Counted from the stretch's first letter, positions 7,389 to 15,521 are shown. The stretch is DNA of 33,468 nt from an uncultured Oscillospiraceae bacterium (GCA_949916125.1 CATLEJ010000010.1:1-33468), one strand, 5' to 3'. A program made the numbers and translations. Notes: generated by a model not told the origin, from the letters alone.

Positions 7389-7883
7389 TTATGCAAACCA
7401 GTAATACACCCGCTCCGCCGTCTCCCGGCGCAGCTCTCCCCCGTTGGCCTCCGCCACCCGCCGGGACGGGGTGTTGTCCGGGTGGACGGTGACCAGCAGC
7501 TCCTCCGTGATGCCCATGCGCCGGGCCTCCTTTATCATCAAACCCAGCAGGGCCTTGCCATAGCCCCGGCCCTGTTTCACGCTGTCCACGGCATAGCCGA
7601 TGTGGCCGCCGCGTTCCCGTAAAATATCGGTAAGCCGGTGGCGCAGGCTGCCCATGGCTACGGGAACGCCATCGTCCATGAGCCAGCAGGTAGTAGAGGG
7701 AACCTGCCAGTCTTCCAAACCGATGCCCTGGGCCATATTCACGCGCTTTGCCAGCCATGCGGGAAATTCGGCATAATTCATCTGGTAAGCGGAATTTTGA
7801 AAGCCGTGCTCCGGCGGGATGCGCTGGAGCATTTCGTACACGTCCCGCCCGTCGGTGAGGGCGGCTTTCTGTAAGTACAGCAT
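7389..7883 (-). CDS. GNAT family N-acetyltransferase
   Basis: 164 residues. The acetyl-CoA-binding motif A is visible as IGYAVDSVKQGRGYGKALLGLMIKEA (QGRGYG is the pyrophosphate loop), followed by a VTVHPDNTPSRRVAEANGG segment, in which the Asn is the usual motif B residue. It transfers an acetyl group from acetyl-CoA to an amine; the substrate is not predictable. GGAGGAAATACA precedes the ATG at 7883. The next gene downstream is another acyltransferase. Confidence 0.88.
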   Translation of the reverse strand: MLYLQKAALTDGRDVYEMLQRIPPEHGFQNSAYQMNYAEFPAWLAKRVNMAQGIGLEDWQVPSTTCWLMDDGVPVAMGSLRHRLTDILRERGGHIGYAVDSVKQGRGYGKALLGLMIKEARRMGITEELLVTVHPDNTPSRRVAEANGGELRRETAERVYYWFA

Positions 7884-7904
7884 TGTATTTCCTCCCTGTG
7901 TCCG

Positions 7905-7985
7905 TTGTAGGGGCGGATATCATCCGCCCACGGTCCTGCCGCCCATGTGCCGTATTACGCGGGCGCATAATATGCGCCCCTACAA
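7905..7985. repeat. MITE-like inverted-repeat element
   Basis: An 81-bp element is bounded by near-identical inverted ends: TTGTAGGGGCGGATATCATC on the left, and the complement of the right end reads TTGTAGGGGCGCATATTATG. Each end is itself a small palindrome (GGGCGGATATCATCCGCCC and GGGCGCATAATATGCGCCC). No coding capacity. It lies between the GNAT start and the pnp terminator. This looks like a non-autonomous miniature element, but no second copy is in the window. Confidence 0.6.
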
Positions 7986-8020
7986 AAGGGCAGGGTGAAC
8001 GATGCGCCACCCTGCCCTTT
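7985..8020 (-). terminator. Terminator of pnp
   Basis: A perfect 13-bp stem (7985-7997 with 8008-8020) lies 15 bp after the pnp stop codon and ends in TTTTG on the minus strand. It touches the edge of the inverted-repeat element. Confidence 0.85.
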
Positions 8021-8035
8021 GCGATACAGACAATA

Positions 8036-10186
8036 TTATTTCACGATCTCGCCCCGGGCCTTCTTCTCCTCAATCTCCCGGAGGGCGTCCTTGTAGGACA
8101 GGTTGACCCGGCCCTTCTCGTCGATGTCGGTGACCTTCACCCAGATCATGTCGCCGATGTTGATCACGTCCTCCACCTTGGCCACCCGGTGGTTGGCCAG
8201 CTTGGAGATGTGGACCATGCCGTCCTTGCCGGGGGCCAGCTCCACGAAGGCGCCGAACTGGAGGATGCGCACCACCTTGCCGTAGTACAGCGCGCCCACC
8301 TCGGGCACGAATACGATGGTGTCGATCATCTTCTTGGCGATCTCGCAGGCCTCGGCGTTGGGGGAGGCGATGTGGATGGTGCCGTCCTCCTCGATGTCGA
8401 TCTGGGCGCCGGACTCGGCGGTGATCTTCTGGATCACGGAGCCGCCCTTGCCGATGACCTCCCGGATCTTGTCCGGGTCGATCTTCACGGTGATCATCTT
8501 GGGGGCGTACTTGCTCACCTCGGGCCGGGGGGCGGCGATGCAAGGCAGCATGATCTCGTCCAGGATGGCGTAGCGGGCGTCCTTCGTGATCTCCAGCGCC
8601 TCCTTGATGATGGCGTGGGACAGGCCGTCGTTCTTCAGATCCATCTGGATGGCAGTGATGCCCTTCTTGGTGCCCGCCACCTTGAAGTCCATCTCGCCGT
8701 GGAAGTCCTCCACGCCCTGGATATCGATGAAGGTGGTGAAGGAGCCGTCGTCGTCCTGGATGAGGCCGCAGGAGATGCCCGCCACCGGGGCCTTGATGGG
8801 CACGCCGGCGTCCATCAGCGCCAGGGTGGAGCCGCAGATGGAGCCCTGGGAGGTGGAGCCGTTGGAGCTCAAGACCTCGGACACCACCCGGATGGCGTAG
8901 GGGAACTCCTCCGCGGAGGGGATCACCGGCTCCAGGGCACGCTCGGCCAGGGCGCCGTGGCCCTTCTCCCGGCGGTTGACGGAGCGGGCCCCCCGGGCCT
9001 CGCCCACGGAGTAGCCGGGGAAGTTGTAGTGGTGCATATACCGCTTCTCGGTCTCCTCCCAGATGGTGTCCAGCTTCTGGGCGGCGGACAGGGTGTTCAG
9101 GGTGCACACGGACAAAACCTGGGTCTGGCCGCGGGTAAAGAGGCCGGAGCCGTGCACCCGGGGCAGCACGCCCACCTCGGCGGCCAGGGGCCGGATCTCG
9201 TTTTTGGCGCGGCCGTCCACCCGGTGGCCCTCCAAGAGCCAGGCCTTGACGATCTTCTTCTGGAACTTGTAGGTGAACTCCTCCAGGTACTTGTCCATGT
9301 CGGGGTATTCTTCCAGGTACTTCTCGTGCCAGTGGTCGATCATGGCGTTCCAGCGCTGCTCCCGGACGTTCTTGTCGTCGGTGTCCATGGCGGCCTTGGC
9401 CTCGTCCAGGAAGTTGGCCACGATGTCGTCGAACAGCTCCTGGTTGAAGTCGGCGTGCTCGTACTCGAACTTGGGCTTGCCGATCTCAGCCACGATCTGG
9501 TTGATGAAGGCCACCTGCTTCTTGATCTCCTCGTGGGCCTCCACGATGCCCTGGTACATGATCTCGTCGGGGATCTCCTTGGCGCCCGCCTCGATCATCA
9601 CCACCTTGCCCATGGTGGCCGCCACGGTGACGTCCATCTGGGAGGTCTTTTTCTGCTCCTGGTTGGGGTTCATGACGATCTTCCCGTCGCAGTAGCCCAC
9701 CTCCATGCAGCCGATGGGGCCGTTCCAGGGGATGTCGGAGTAGGACAGGCAGGCGGACACGCCGATCATGGCGGTGACCTCGGGGGAGCAGTCATAGTCC
9801 ACGCTCATGACGGTGCAGGTCACCACCACGTCGTTGCGCAGGTCGGAGGGGAACAGGGGCCGGATGGGCCGGTCGATGAGGCGGCTGGCCAGCACGGCGG
9901 GGAGGGAGGGCTGGCCCTCCCGGCGCATGAAGGAGCCGGGGATGCGGCCCACGGCGTACAGCTTCTCCTCGAAGTCCACGGACAGGGGGAAGAAGTCGAT
10001 GCCATCCCGGGGGCGGGCGGAGGCGGTGACGGCCACCAGCACGGTAGTCTCGCCGTACTTCACCAGGGCGGAGGCGTTGGCCAGCTCCGCCACCTTGCCC
10101 ACCTCGATGGACAGGGGGCGGCCGGCCACGGTGGTCTCGTACACCTTGTGGTTGACGAACTGCTTGTGCTTGATCACGGTTGACAT
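8036..10186 (-). CDS. pnp: Polyribonucleotide nucleotidyltransferase (PNPase)
   Basis: 716 residues, full length. It degrades RNA 3' to 5' by phosphorolysis and acts in mRNA turnover. Two RNase PH domains (about 10-220 and 320-540) are joined by an all-alpha linker; the first contains RPLFPSDLRNDV and the second YSVGEARGARSVNRREKGHG. A KH domain with IREVIGKGGSVIQKI (about 560-620) and an S1 domain (VGALYYGKVVRILQFGAFVEL, about 620-690) follow. The ATG at 10186 has GAAAGGAG about 10 bp before it. It lies downstream of rpsO on the same strand but with an unusual 434-bp spacer holding two R2 repeats. Confidence 0.97.
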   Translation of the reverse strand: MSTVIKHKQFVNHKVYETTVAGRPLSIEVGKVAELANASALVKYGETTVLVAVTASARPRDGIDFFPLSVDFEEKLYAVGRIPGSFMRREGQPSLPAVLASRLIDRPIRPLFPSDLRNDVVVTCTVMSVDYDCSPEVTAMIGVSACLSYSDIPWNGPIGCMEVGYCDGKIVMNPNQEQKKTSQMDVTVAATMGKVVMIEAGAKEIPDEIMYQGIVEAHEEIKKQVAFINQIVAEIGKPKFEYEHADFNQELFDDIVANFLDEAKAAMDTDDKNVREQRWNAMIDHWHEKYLEEYPDMDKYLEEFTYKFQKKIVKAWLLEGHRVDGRAKNEIRPLAAEVGVLPRVHGSGLFTRGQTQVLSVCTLNTLSAAQKLDTIWEETEKRYMHHYNFPGYSVGEARGARSVNRREKGHGALAERALEPVIPSAEEFPYAIRVVSEVLSSNGSTSQGSICGSTLALMDAGVPIKAPVAGISCGLIQDDDGSFTTFIDIQGVEDFHGEMDFKVAGTKKGITAIQMDLKNDGLSHAIIKEALEITKDARYAILDEIMLPCIAAPRPEVSKYAPKMITVKIDPDKIREVIGKGGSVIQKITAESGAQIDIEEDGTIHIASPNAEACEIAKKMIDTIVFVPEVGALYYGKVVRILQFGAFVELAPGKDGMVHISKLANHRVAKVEDVINIGDMIWVKVTDIDEKGRVNLSYKDALREIEEKKARGEIVK

Positions 10187-10229
10187 TGGGTGTTTGCTCC
10201 TTTCGTATTTTGAAATTTCCCGGGAGCCA

Positions 10230-10367
10230 CCTTGTCACACTCGGATTGGCCGCGCGGCCGGGTCGCTTTCGCTTCGATTCGGATAAAAAACAGATTTGCC
10301 GCGCAAATCCTGGTTTTTCATCCTCACTCCGCTCCAAGCTCCCCTGCGCGGCTATCCTCGCGCTTCC
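10230..10367 (-). repeat. R2 repeat copy E, between rpsO and pnp
   Basis: This is the most divergent R2 copy. On the minus strand it keeps GGAGCGGAGTGAG, GAATCGAAGCGAA and an end like GAGTGTGACAAGG, in the order of the other copies. Its central hairpin is unique and strong (GATTTGC/GCAAATC inside GGAT-AAAAA/TTTTT-ATCC; 10281-10323). It lies in the pnp 5' leader. Confidence 0.6.
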
Positions 10368-10425
10368 TTTTAGCACTTGAACACAAGCCCCGACTGTTGC
10401 CAGGACCCATGTTCAACTGCTAAAA
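10368..10425. repeat. 16-bp inverted repeat in the rpsO-pnp spacer
   Basis: TTTTAGCACTTGAACA (10368-10383) is matched by its inverse complement at 10410-10425 with a single mismatch. The loop is 26 nt. In RNA it would be a long stem suited to RNase III or to protein binding. Its role is not known. Confidence 0.65.
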
Positions 10426-10443
10426 GTGCGGCTCTAATGGGAG

Positions 10444-10471
10444 AGGGCGGCACGGTCACCCGCGCCGCCCT
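10444..10471 (-). terminator. GC-rich hairpin in the rpsO-pnp spacer
   Basis: AGGGCGGC (10444-10451) pairs with GCCGCCCT (10464-10471). On the minus strand there is no clear U-tract after it, so it may attenuate or stabilise the transcript rather than end it fully. Confidence 0.5.
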
Positions 10472-10486
10472 TTGTTTACGGTAACG

Positions 10487-10616
10487 GGCATTGTCACGCT
10501 GCGCCTGTTCGCCACGCGCGGCTTCGCTGCGACTCAGGCAAAACCCGATCCCGCTTTGCGGGCCCTGGGCTTTTGCCTTCGCTCCATCCGCGCTGCTCAC
10601 GACGGCTCCGCGCTTC
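10487..10616 (-). repeat. R2 repeat copy C, directly after rpsO
   Basis: Read on the minus strand it starts 4 bp after the rpsO stop. It holds GAGCCGTCGTGAGC, the stem GCGCGG (10588-10593) with CCGCGC (10516-10521), an inner pair AGGCAAAA/TTTTGCCT, a CCCGC-AAA-GCGGG hairpin and an end like GCGTGACAAT. The same order of blocks is found after nusG. Confidence 0.75.
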
Positions 10617-10620
10617 CTGC

Positions 10621-10887
10621 TTACTTACGAATGCCCAGCTTGGCGATGATGGCGCGGTAGCGCTCGATGTCCTTCTTGGCCAGGTAGTCCAGCAGCTTGC
10701 GGCGCTTACCGATCATCTTGTACAGGCCGCGGCGGCTGTGGTTGTCGTGGATGTGCACCCGCAGGTGCTCGGTGAGCTCCTGGATGCGGGCGGTGAGGAT
10801 TGCGATCTGCACCTCGGGGGAGCCGGTGTCGGTCTCGTGGGTGCGGTTGGCCTCGATGACGGCCGTCTTCTGGTCCTTGCGGATCAT
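10621..10887 (-). CDS. rpsO: 30S ribosomal protein S15
   Basis: 88 residues, the usual length. It binds the 16S rRNA central domain early in 30S assembly. Clear family sequence: [50 protein letters not shown]. The ATG at 10887 is chosen over the GTG at 10899 because it gives the canonical start and AAGGTGG lies 8 bp before it. A promoter and two leader hairpins precede it; pnp follows on the same strand after a long spacer. Confidence 0.97.
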   Translation of the reverse strand: MIRKDQKTAVIEANRTHETDTGSPEVQIAILTARIQELTEHLRVHIHDNHSRRGLYKMIGKRRKLLDYLAKKDIERYRAIIAKLGIRK

Positions 10888-10944
10888 GGGGGATTCCACC
10901 TTTCCGATTTGATTGCCCTGCCGCTGGGTGATGGGCGGGTGAGT

Positions 10945-11001
10945 GCCGCGTTTCGCGGCGTTGTCCCAAAACTAAGCCGGCGGGCGCCCCTTATCGGGGC
11001 G
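10945..11001 (-). promoter_or_regulatory. rpsO 5' leader with two hairpins
   Basis: The predicted transcript start near 11004 leaves a leader of about 117 nt. It contains CGCCCC/GGGGCG (10985-11001) and GCCGCG/CGCGGC (10945-10959). S15 represses its own mRNA through structured leaders in many bacteria, so this is a plausible S15-binding leader; the match to any known class was not tested. Confidence 0.5.
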
Positions 11002-11010
11002 TACTTTGGA

Positions 11011-11039
11011 AGCATATCATATTTATTCCCATTTGTAAA
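11011..11039 (-). promoter_or_regulatory. rpsO promoter
   Basis: Minus strand: TTTACA (11034-11039), 17-bp spacer, TATGCT (11011-11016). Confidence 0.8.
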
Positions 11040-11133
11040 GCAGAAATTACCCCCCTATCCCCTTTTTATCGCAAAAAACGAAAGCGGGCCGGTTTCCCGC
11101 CCCGCGTTCCGTCTATATTCCGTTCCGTCCCTG

Positions 11134-11517
11134 TCAGAACACCAGCACCCGGAGGATCATGGCCACCATCACGCCCGCGGCGGACAGGGTGGCCGCCAGC
11201 TCGCCCAGGGCCAGCGCGGCGCGGTGCTTCTGCCGGGGGCGGCGGTGCAGCTCCCGGCCCTCGTAGGCGGCCAGGCCGCTCTCCAAGCCGTCAAAGCCGT
11301 CGGTTTCCTCCGCCACGTCCAGCTCGTCCAGCTCCATCAGGTTCTCCGTCTTCCACGCCGCCAGGTCGATCACCTTGCCCGTCCCGGCCGTGCCGGTCCC
11401 CGTCTCCCACCAGCAGGGCCCCGCCGGCCGCGCCTCGCCGGACGCCCGCTCCAGCCGCTGCCCCTCGGCCCGCTCCCGCCAGGCCGCCTGGTCCGTCAAA
11501 TAAATGGTGTGTTTCAT
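11134..11517 (-). CDS. Small protein with a C-terminal membrane anchor, unknown function
   Basis: 127 residues starting MKHTIYLTDQAAWRERAEGQ. The middle is acidic (LMELDELDVAEETDGFDGLE), a basic patch RRPRQKHR follows, and the last 25 residues form one hydrophobic helix ending VMVAMILRVLVF. This suggests a tail-anchored cytoplasmic protein. GGGAGG precedes the ATG at 11517 and a strong promoter lies 110 bp upstream. I do not recognise the family. Confidence 0.65.
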   Translation of the reverse strand: MKHTIYLTDQAAWRERAEGQRLERASGEARPAGPCWWETGTGTAGTGKVIDLAAWKTENLMELDELDVAEETDGFDGLESGLAAYEGRELHRRPRQKHRAALALGELAATLSAAGVMVAMILRVLVF

Positions 11518-11625
11518 TGCTCAAAGCCTCCCTTTGTTCTGTCTGGCCTCAGCATACCGCATCTCGTGTCCCATAAAGCGGCATATTTTGACGGGGTTCC
11601 TCAAATTTCTGTTCGTTTTTTCTTG

Positions 11626-11654
11626 ATAATAATATGTTAGTTCGAGTTTGTCAA
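11626..11654 (-). promoter_or_regulatory. Promoter of the small tail-anchored protein gene
   Basis: Minus strand: TTGACA (11649-11654), 17-bp spacer, TATTAT (11626-11631). The local sequence is AT-rich. Confidence 0.85.
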
Positions 11655-11684
11655 GGGGTTTTCGGAAATTTGTTCGATATTTTT

Positions 11685-11724
11685 TCAAAAAATTTCGCCC
11701 CCGGCACACGCCGGAGGCGAAATT
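11685..11724 (-). terminator. Terminator of the M23 endopeptidase gene
   Basis: AATTTCGCC-CCGGC pairs with GCCGG-GGCGAAATT (11691-11724) and is followed by six Ts on the minus strand. It starts 17 bp after the stop. Confidence 0.9.
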
Positions 11725-11740
11725 GCGGATTGTCCCAGGC

Positions 11741-13441
11741 TCAGAGGTAATTTCTGGGGTTGACGCTGGTGCCGTTCACCCGCACCTCGAAGTGGCAGTG
11801 GGGGCCGCTGGAGTTCCCGGTGGAACCGGCCCGGGCGATGATCTGCCCCTGGTACACCTTCTGGCCCACGCTCACCAGGGCGGCGGAGTTGTGGCCGTAG
11901 TAGGTGACGATGCCGTTGTCGTGGCGGATGGCCACCAGGATACCGTAGCTGCCGCTCCAGCCCGCCTTGATGACGGTGCCGCCGTCGGCGGCCTTGATGC
12001 CGGTGCCCATGGGGACGGCGATGTCGATCCCCAGGTGGAAGTCATAGCTGCCCCAGAGGTTGCGCCCGCCGAAGTTGGAGGTGATGGTGCCCCGCACCGG
12101 CCAGATGAAGTAGCCGTTGGAGGCGGTGACGGGCCGGGGGGTGGTGCCGGTGTAGGTGTAGGTGGTGGTGGCCTCCTTGGTGGTGGTGCTGCTCAGCACC
12201 TCCCGGTCCATCTCCACGTTGTTCACATAGGTGACCTGGGCGTTGATCAGGGCCATGCCGTCCTCGCCCTGCTCCTTCACCTTGGTGTCGCCCACGTACA
12301 GCTCGGCGGTCTCAATATACTCCACCGGGCTGGGGATCACCTGGTCATAGGTCTCGTTGGTGACCACCCGGACGGACAGGCGGGGCACCGCCTGCTGGAT
12401 GATGAGCTCCTGGCCCACCCACAGCTTGTTGACGATCACGTCCGGGTTGAGGACGGACAGCTCGTTGGGCATCATGTCCAGGGAGTAGGCGATGGCGTTG
12501 AAGGTGTCGCCCTTCTTCACCTCGTAGGTGGCCTGCTCCACCCGCAGGGCGGACAGCTCTGTCCGGATGGACTCCACGTCGAACTGGGTATTGGCCGGCA
12601 GCTCCACGGGGTAGATCTGCACGTCCTCCACAAACTCGTAGCGCACCGCGTCGGCGGGGATATAGGGCTGGGCGATCTCGTCCAGCATCCGGTACAGCTC
12701 CCCCTTGTCGGCGGCGACGCCCAGCTCCACCCCGTCCACCGAGATGGCGTAGGCCGTCATATAGGCCCCCACCTCGTCAAACAGGGCGTCCTCCACCGCC
12801 ACGGCGTCGCACAGGGCGTCGGGGGCGGCGTAGGCCGGGGTAAAGGTGACCTGGGGCTGGTAGTCGTAGTCCTCGCCCAGCACACTGGCGGCCCGGGTTT
12901 CCACATTGGACACGATGGCCTTGCCCTCGTCCTCGTTAGAGACGAGGCCCACCTCCTGCCCGTTGACTTCCATCACATAGGCCCGGGCGTAGGTGCCCTT
13001 GAAGGACACCCAGCCGATGCCCACCGCCAGCACTGTCACATACAGCAGCGGCGACACCGGATGGCGGGCCACCACGCTGCGGATCTTCCCGGCGGCCTGG
13101 CTGACCCTGTCCCAGCCCCCGGCGGTCAGGTCGTTCACCCTGTCCCAGGCGGCCCCGGCGGCAGATAGGGCGGCCTTCCCGGCCTTGCCCGCCCATTTTC
13201 CGGCCCGGTCCAGCGCGGCCCTGGCCTCCTTCTTCACGTCGGGGCCCGCCTGCTTCGGCGGGGCTTCCTCCCGGACCTCCCCCTGCCCCTGGGCAGGCAT
13301 GGTCTGCTCAATATACTGCTTCCAGGACCGGGGCGGTGCGGCCTCCGGCCGGCCGCCCTCCTGGAGATCTTTTGCATCGGCTTCGCCCTTCACGGCGGAT
13401 GTTTCCACGTCTGCGCTTCGGCTGTCGTGTGTGTGCTTCAC
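11741..13441 (-). CDS. Membrane-anchored LysM-G5-M23 peptidoglycan endopeptidase
   Basis: 566 residues with a GTG start; AGGAGGG lies 6 bp before it, while the longer frame begins with a TTG lacking a site. Order: a charged cytoplasmic part (1-125), one membrane segment (about 130-147), an unassigned domain (150-300), LysM (about 306-350, TYEVKKGDTFNAIAYSLD), a G5-like domain (about 358-433) and an M23 domain (about 450-566). The zinc ligands are His469 and Asp473 (HLGIDI) and His550 of HCHFEV; His548 is the likely catalytic partner. It would bind peptidoglycan outside the membrane and cut peptide cross-links during growth or division. Three TGTAAC boxes upstream suggest WalR control. Confidence 0.92.
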   Translation of the reverse strand: MKHTHDSRSADVETSAVKGEADAKDLQEGGRPEAAPPRSWKQYIEQTMPAQGQGEVREEAPPKQAGPDVKKEARAALDRAGKWAGKAGKAALSAAGAAWDRVNDLTAGGWDRVSQAAGKIRSVVARHPVSPLLYVTVLAVGIGWVSFKGTYARAYVMEVNGQEVGLVSNEDEGKAIVSNVETRAASVLGEDYDYQPQVTFTPAYAAPDALCDAVAVEDALFDEVGAYMTAYAISVDGVELGVAADKGELYRMLDEIAQPYIPADAVRYEFVEDVQIYPVELPANTQFDVESIRTELSALRVEQATYEVKKGDTFNAIAYSLDMMPNELSVLNPDVIVNKLWVGQELIIQQAVPRLSVRVVTNETYDQVIPSPVEYIETAELYVGDTKVKEQGEDGMALINAQVTYVNNVEMDREVLSSTTTKEATTTYTYTGTTPRPVTASNGYFIWPVRGTITSNFGGRNLWGSYDFHLGIDIAVPMGTGIKAADGGTVIKAGWSGSYGILVAIRHDNGIVTYYGHNSAALVSVGQKVYQGQIIARAGSTGNSSGPHCHFEVRVNGTSVNPRNYL

Positions 13442-13519
13442 GGCTGTCCCTCCTGTTGCTGTCTTTCTATTCAACAAAACGAACCCGTCATTGTGGGCCC
13501 CGGCGCCTCCGCGCCATCG

Positions 13520-13556
13520 GTTACAAAGCTTCCCAAACAGTTACAAAATGGTTACA
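13520..13556 (-). promoter_or_regulatory. WalR (YycF)-type binding boxes upstream of the M23 gene
   Basis: On the minus strand TGTAAC occurs at 13551-13556, 13540-13545 and 13520-13525. The first two are separated by exactly 5 bp and fit the published WalR box (two TGTWAH hexamers spaced by 5 bp). The third is two helical turns from the second, on the same face. WalRK controls cell-wall hydrolases in Firmicutes, which fits the target. Confidence 0.72.
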
Positions 13557-13754
13557 GTGTTATCCTACACCCATTTCCCCCATTCGTCAACCCCTGATTT
13601 TCCGCCCCCCGGCGGGCCGTCCAGGGGCAGGCGGGCATATCTTGTTATGTTTTGCCGTATTTGGGGGCAGGACGGCACATTCTCTGGTGTATCCGGCAAA
13701 ACCGCCAAAATTTGGTCCCTTTTTTCGTCGCTTTCGCCCCGGCCCCCCGCCCCC
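13557..13754. other. Divergent intergenic region with no gene
   Basis: Between the M23 upstream boxes and the HAD promoter there is no plausible gene. A 9-bp inverted repeat, GTTTTGCCG at 13649-13657 and CGGCAAAAC at 13694-13702, lies in the middle and could be an operator; nothing else stands out. Confidence 0.5.
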
Positions 13755-13783
13755 TTGACAGGGGCACGGCTTTCGTCTACAAT
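13755..13783 (+). promoter_or_regulatory. Promoter of the HAD phosphatase gene
   Basis: TTGACA (13755-13760), 17-bp spacer, TACAAT (13778-13783). The leader is about 90 nt. Confidence 0.85.
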
Positions 13784-13880
13784 GAAAACCGCCGCGGGGC
13801 CGGCTCCGCGGCCCGGGGCCTGCGCCCCACCCCCGGAGCGATCCCCCGCCGGGGAACCTTTCACGTAAGGATTGATTTTT

Positions 13881-14708
13881 GTGGGCAAATTCGACGGAGT
13901 GCTGTTCTACTCCGACTACGACGACACCTTATATAATAGCACCCACACCGTCTCGCCGGAAAACCGCGCCGCCATCCGCTACTTCATGGAAAACGGCGGC
14001 CGCTTCTCCATCGCCACCGGCCGGGCCCACCGCACCTTCACCCCCCAGATCGGGCGGGAACAGCTGGAGCTCAACGCCCCGGTGGTGCTGTCCAACGGCG
14101 CCATGCTGTACGACTATCAGACGGATCGCTGTCTGGTGGAGACCCACCTGGACGGGGACGCCCCCGCCCGGCTGGCCCAGCTGTGCCTGGTGTTCCCCGA
14201 TCTGGCGGTGGAGGCCTACCACGGGGAGGAAATCTACGTCCACAACCCCAACGCCGTCACCACCGCCCATCTGAGCAAGGTGGGCGGGATCCAGATCCCC
14301 CGCCCCATCGGCCAGATGCCCACCCCCTGGATCAAGGTGCTGCTGGAGCAGGACCACCCCTATCTGCTGGCGGTGCAGGCCCACCTGCTGCGGTGCTGGG
14401 GGGACAGCTTCGAGGCCATCTTCTCCAACCCCTACCTGCTGGAGCTCACCGCCAAGGGCTGCCACAAGGGGGCCATGGCGCTGCGGGCGGCGGAGCTTCT
14501 CCACATCCCCCGGTCAAACCTCTACTGCATGGGGGACAACCAGAACGACATCCCCATGCTGGCCCTAAGCGCCCTCCCCTTCGCCCCCGCCAACTGCGCG
14601 CCGGAGGTCAGGGACTGGCTGGCGGCGCGGGGCGCTTCCCCCCTGAGTCACTGTGATGAACACGCCGTGGCCCAGGCCATCAAAGTGCTGGACGGCATCT
14701 ATCCATAA
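13881..14708 (+). CDS. Cof-type HAD-superfamily phosphatase
   Basis: 275 residues. Motif I is FYSDYDDTLYN, with Asp12 the likely nucleophile and Asp14 the acid/base. Motif II lies near SIATGRAHRTF, Lys of TAKGCHKG is motif III, and CMGDNQNDIPML is motif IV. The large middle cap places it in the Cof/IIB group, which hydrolyses sugar phosphates, flavin or PLP-type phosphates in the cytoplasm. The GTG at 13881 lies 9 bp after AAGGA; a TTG at 13872 touches that site and is less likely. Confidence 0.9.
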   Translation: MGKFDGVLFYSDYDDTLYNSTHTVSPENRAAIRYFMENGGRFSIATGRAHRTFTPQIGREQLELNAPVVLSNGAMLYDYQTDRCLVETHLDGDAPARLAQLCLVFPDLAVEAYHGEEIYVHNPNAVTTAHLSKVGGIQIPRPIGQMPTPWIKVLLEQDHPYLLAVQAHLLRCWGDSFEAIFSNPYLLELTAKGCHKGAMALRAAELLHIPRSNLYCMGDNQNDIPMLALSALPFAPANCAPEVRDWLAARGASPLSHCDEHAVAQAIKVLDGIYP

Positions 14709-14711
14709 GGC

Positions 14712-14746
14712 GCGGCCCCCCGCCGGAGGACGGGGGGCCGCTTTTT
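14712..14746 (+). terminator. Terminator of the HAD phosphatase gene
   Basis: GCGGCCCCCCG (14712-14722) pairs perfectly with 14731-14741, followed by TTTTT. Confidence 0.93.
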
Positions 14747-14882
14747 GCCGCTTTCAGAAAATCTTAAGAATCTCCCCTCTTATCAAGTTCACGGCCCTGC
14801 CGACACATAGGTTGGAATCGGACGACGGCGGATTTTCTGCCAAAATCTGGTGAAATTATGAGGATAGGAGCGAGAAAAGCAC

Positions 14883-15521
14883 ATGAATCTGATCAAACGC
14901 GCGACCCTTCTGACCCTGGCCCTGGTGATGGCGCTGGGCCTGACCGCCTGCGACATGATCGGCTCTAAGCCCGATATGCCCATGGAGATCACCATCGATG
15001 GCCACACCATCGCCCTGGGCCAGACCAGCGTCACCGACCTGGCAGGCTGGGGCTGGGACGTGAAGTTCTCCGGCACCCAGAACGAAATCAGGCCGGACGC
15101 TAAGTACGTGGCCTGTTACTTCACCATCCGCAAGAGCGAAAAGGGGTCCGGCGACCAGTTCTCTGTGTCCGTGTGGGTGCCTTTCCAGAAGAACAAGACG
15201 GACGACACCCACGTGAACCTCGACGAGGAGGAGAAGATGGCCAAGGAGGGCGGCGTGGTGTGCCGGGTGGACGTGCGCAAGGACGCCGCCAAAAACTTCA
15301 CCATCATGTACAACGGCAAGGATTACCAGGAGCTCACCTGGGACGACGTGAAGGAGATGGGCGCCACCGAGGCCCAGGGCTCCAACGAATACTCCCCCGT
15401 GTACAAGCTGGAGGTAGCCCAGGGCAGCCTGAATTTCAAGAAGGGCTACACCGGTGAGAACGAGCCGGGCGAGTTCGGCCTGAGCATGAACTCCGGGGCG
15501 TTCTCCAAGCTCCAGAAGTGA
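14883..15521 (+). CDS. Lipoprotein of unknown function
   Basis: 212 residues. The signal peptide MNLIKRATLLTLALVMALG ends in the lipobox LTAC, so Cys23 would be lipidated and the protein anchored outside the membrane. The mature part is soluble, with alternating strands (for example YVACYFTIRK, FSVSVWVPF, FTIMYNGKDYQEL), and has no motif I can name. GGAG lies about 12 bp before the ATG at 14883. The H repeat follows its stop codon directly. LspA from this window would process it. Confidence 0.82.
   Translation: MNLIKRATLLTLALVMALGLTACDMIGSKPDMPMEITIDGHTIALGQTSVTDLAGWGWDVKFSGTQNEIRPDAKYVACYFTIRKSEKGSGDQFSVSVWVPFQKNKTDDTHVNLDEEEKMAKEGGVVCRVDVRKDAAKNFTIMYNGKDYQELTWDDVKEMGATEAQGSNEYSPVYKLEVAQGSLNFKKGYTGENEPGEFGLSMNSGAFSKLQK

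Noticed and set aside
7883-10183. A 766-codon open frame on the plus strand across pnp
   Set aside because: It is the antisense shadow of the pnp gene: its product is a run of His, Gly, Val and Leu without domains, and the minus strand encodes a full PNPase.
11648-13168. A 506-codon open frame on the plus strand opposite the M23 gene
   Set aside because: The composition is a low-complexity Gly/His/Val shadow; the minus strand has LysM, G5 and M23 motifs with a good ribosome-binding site.
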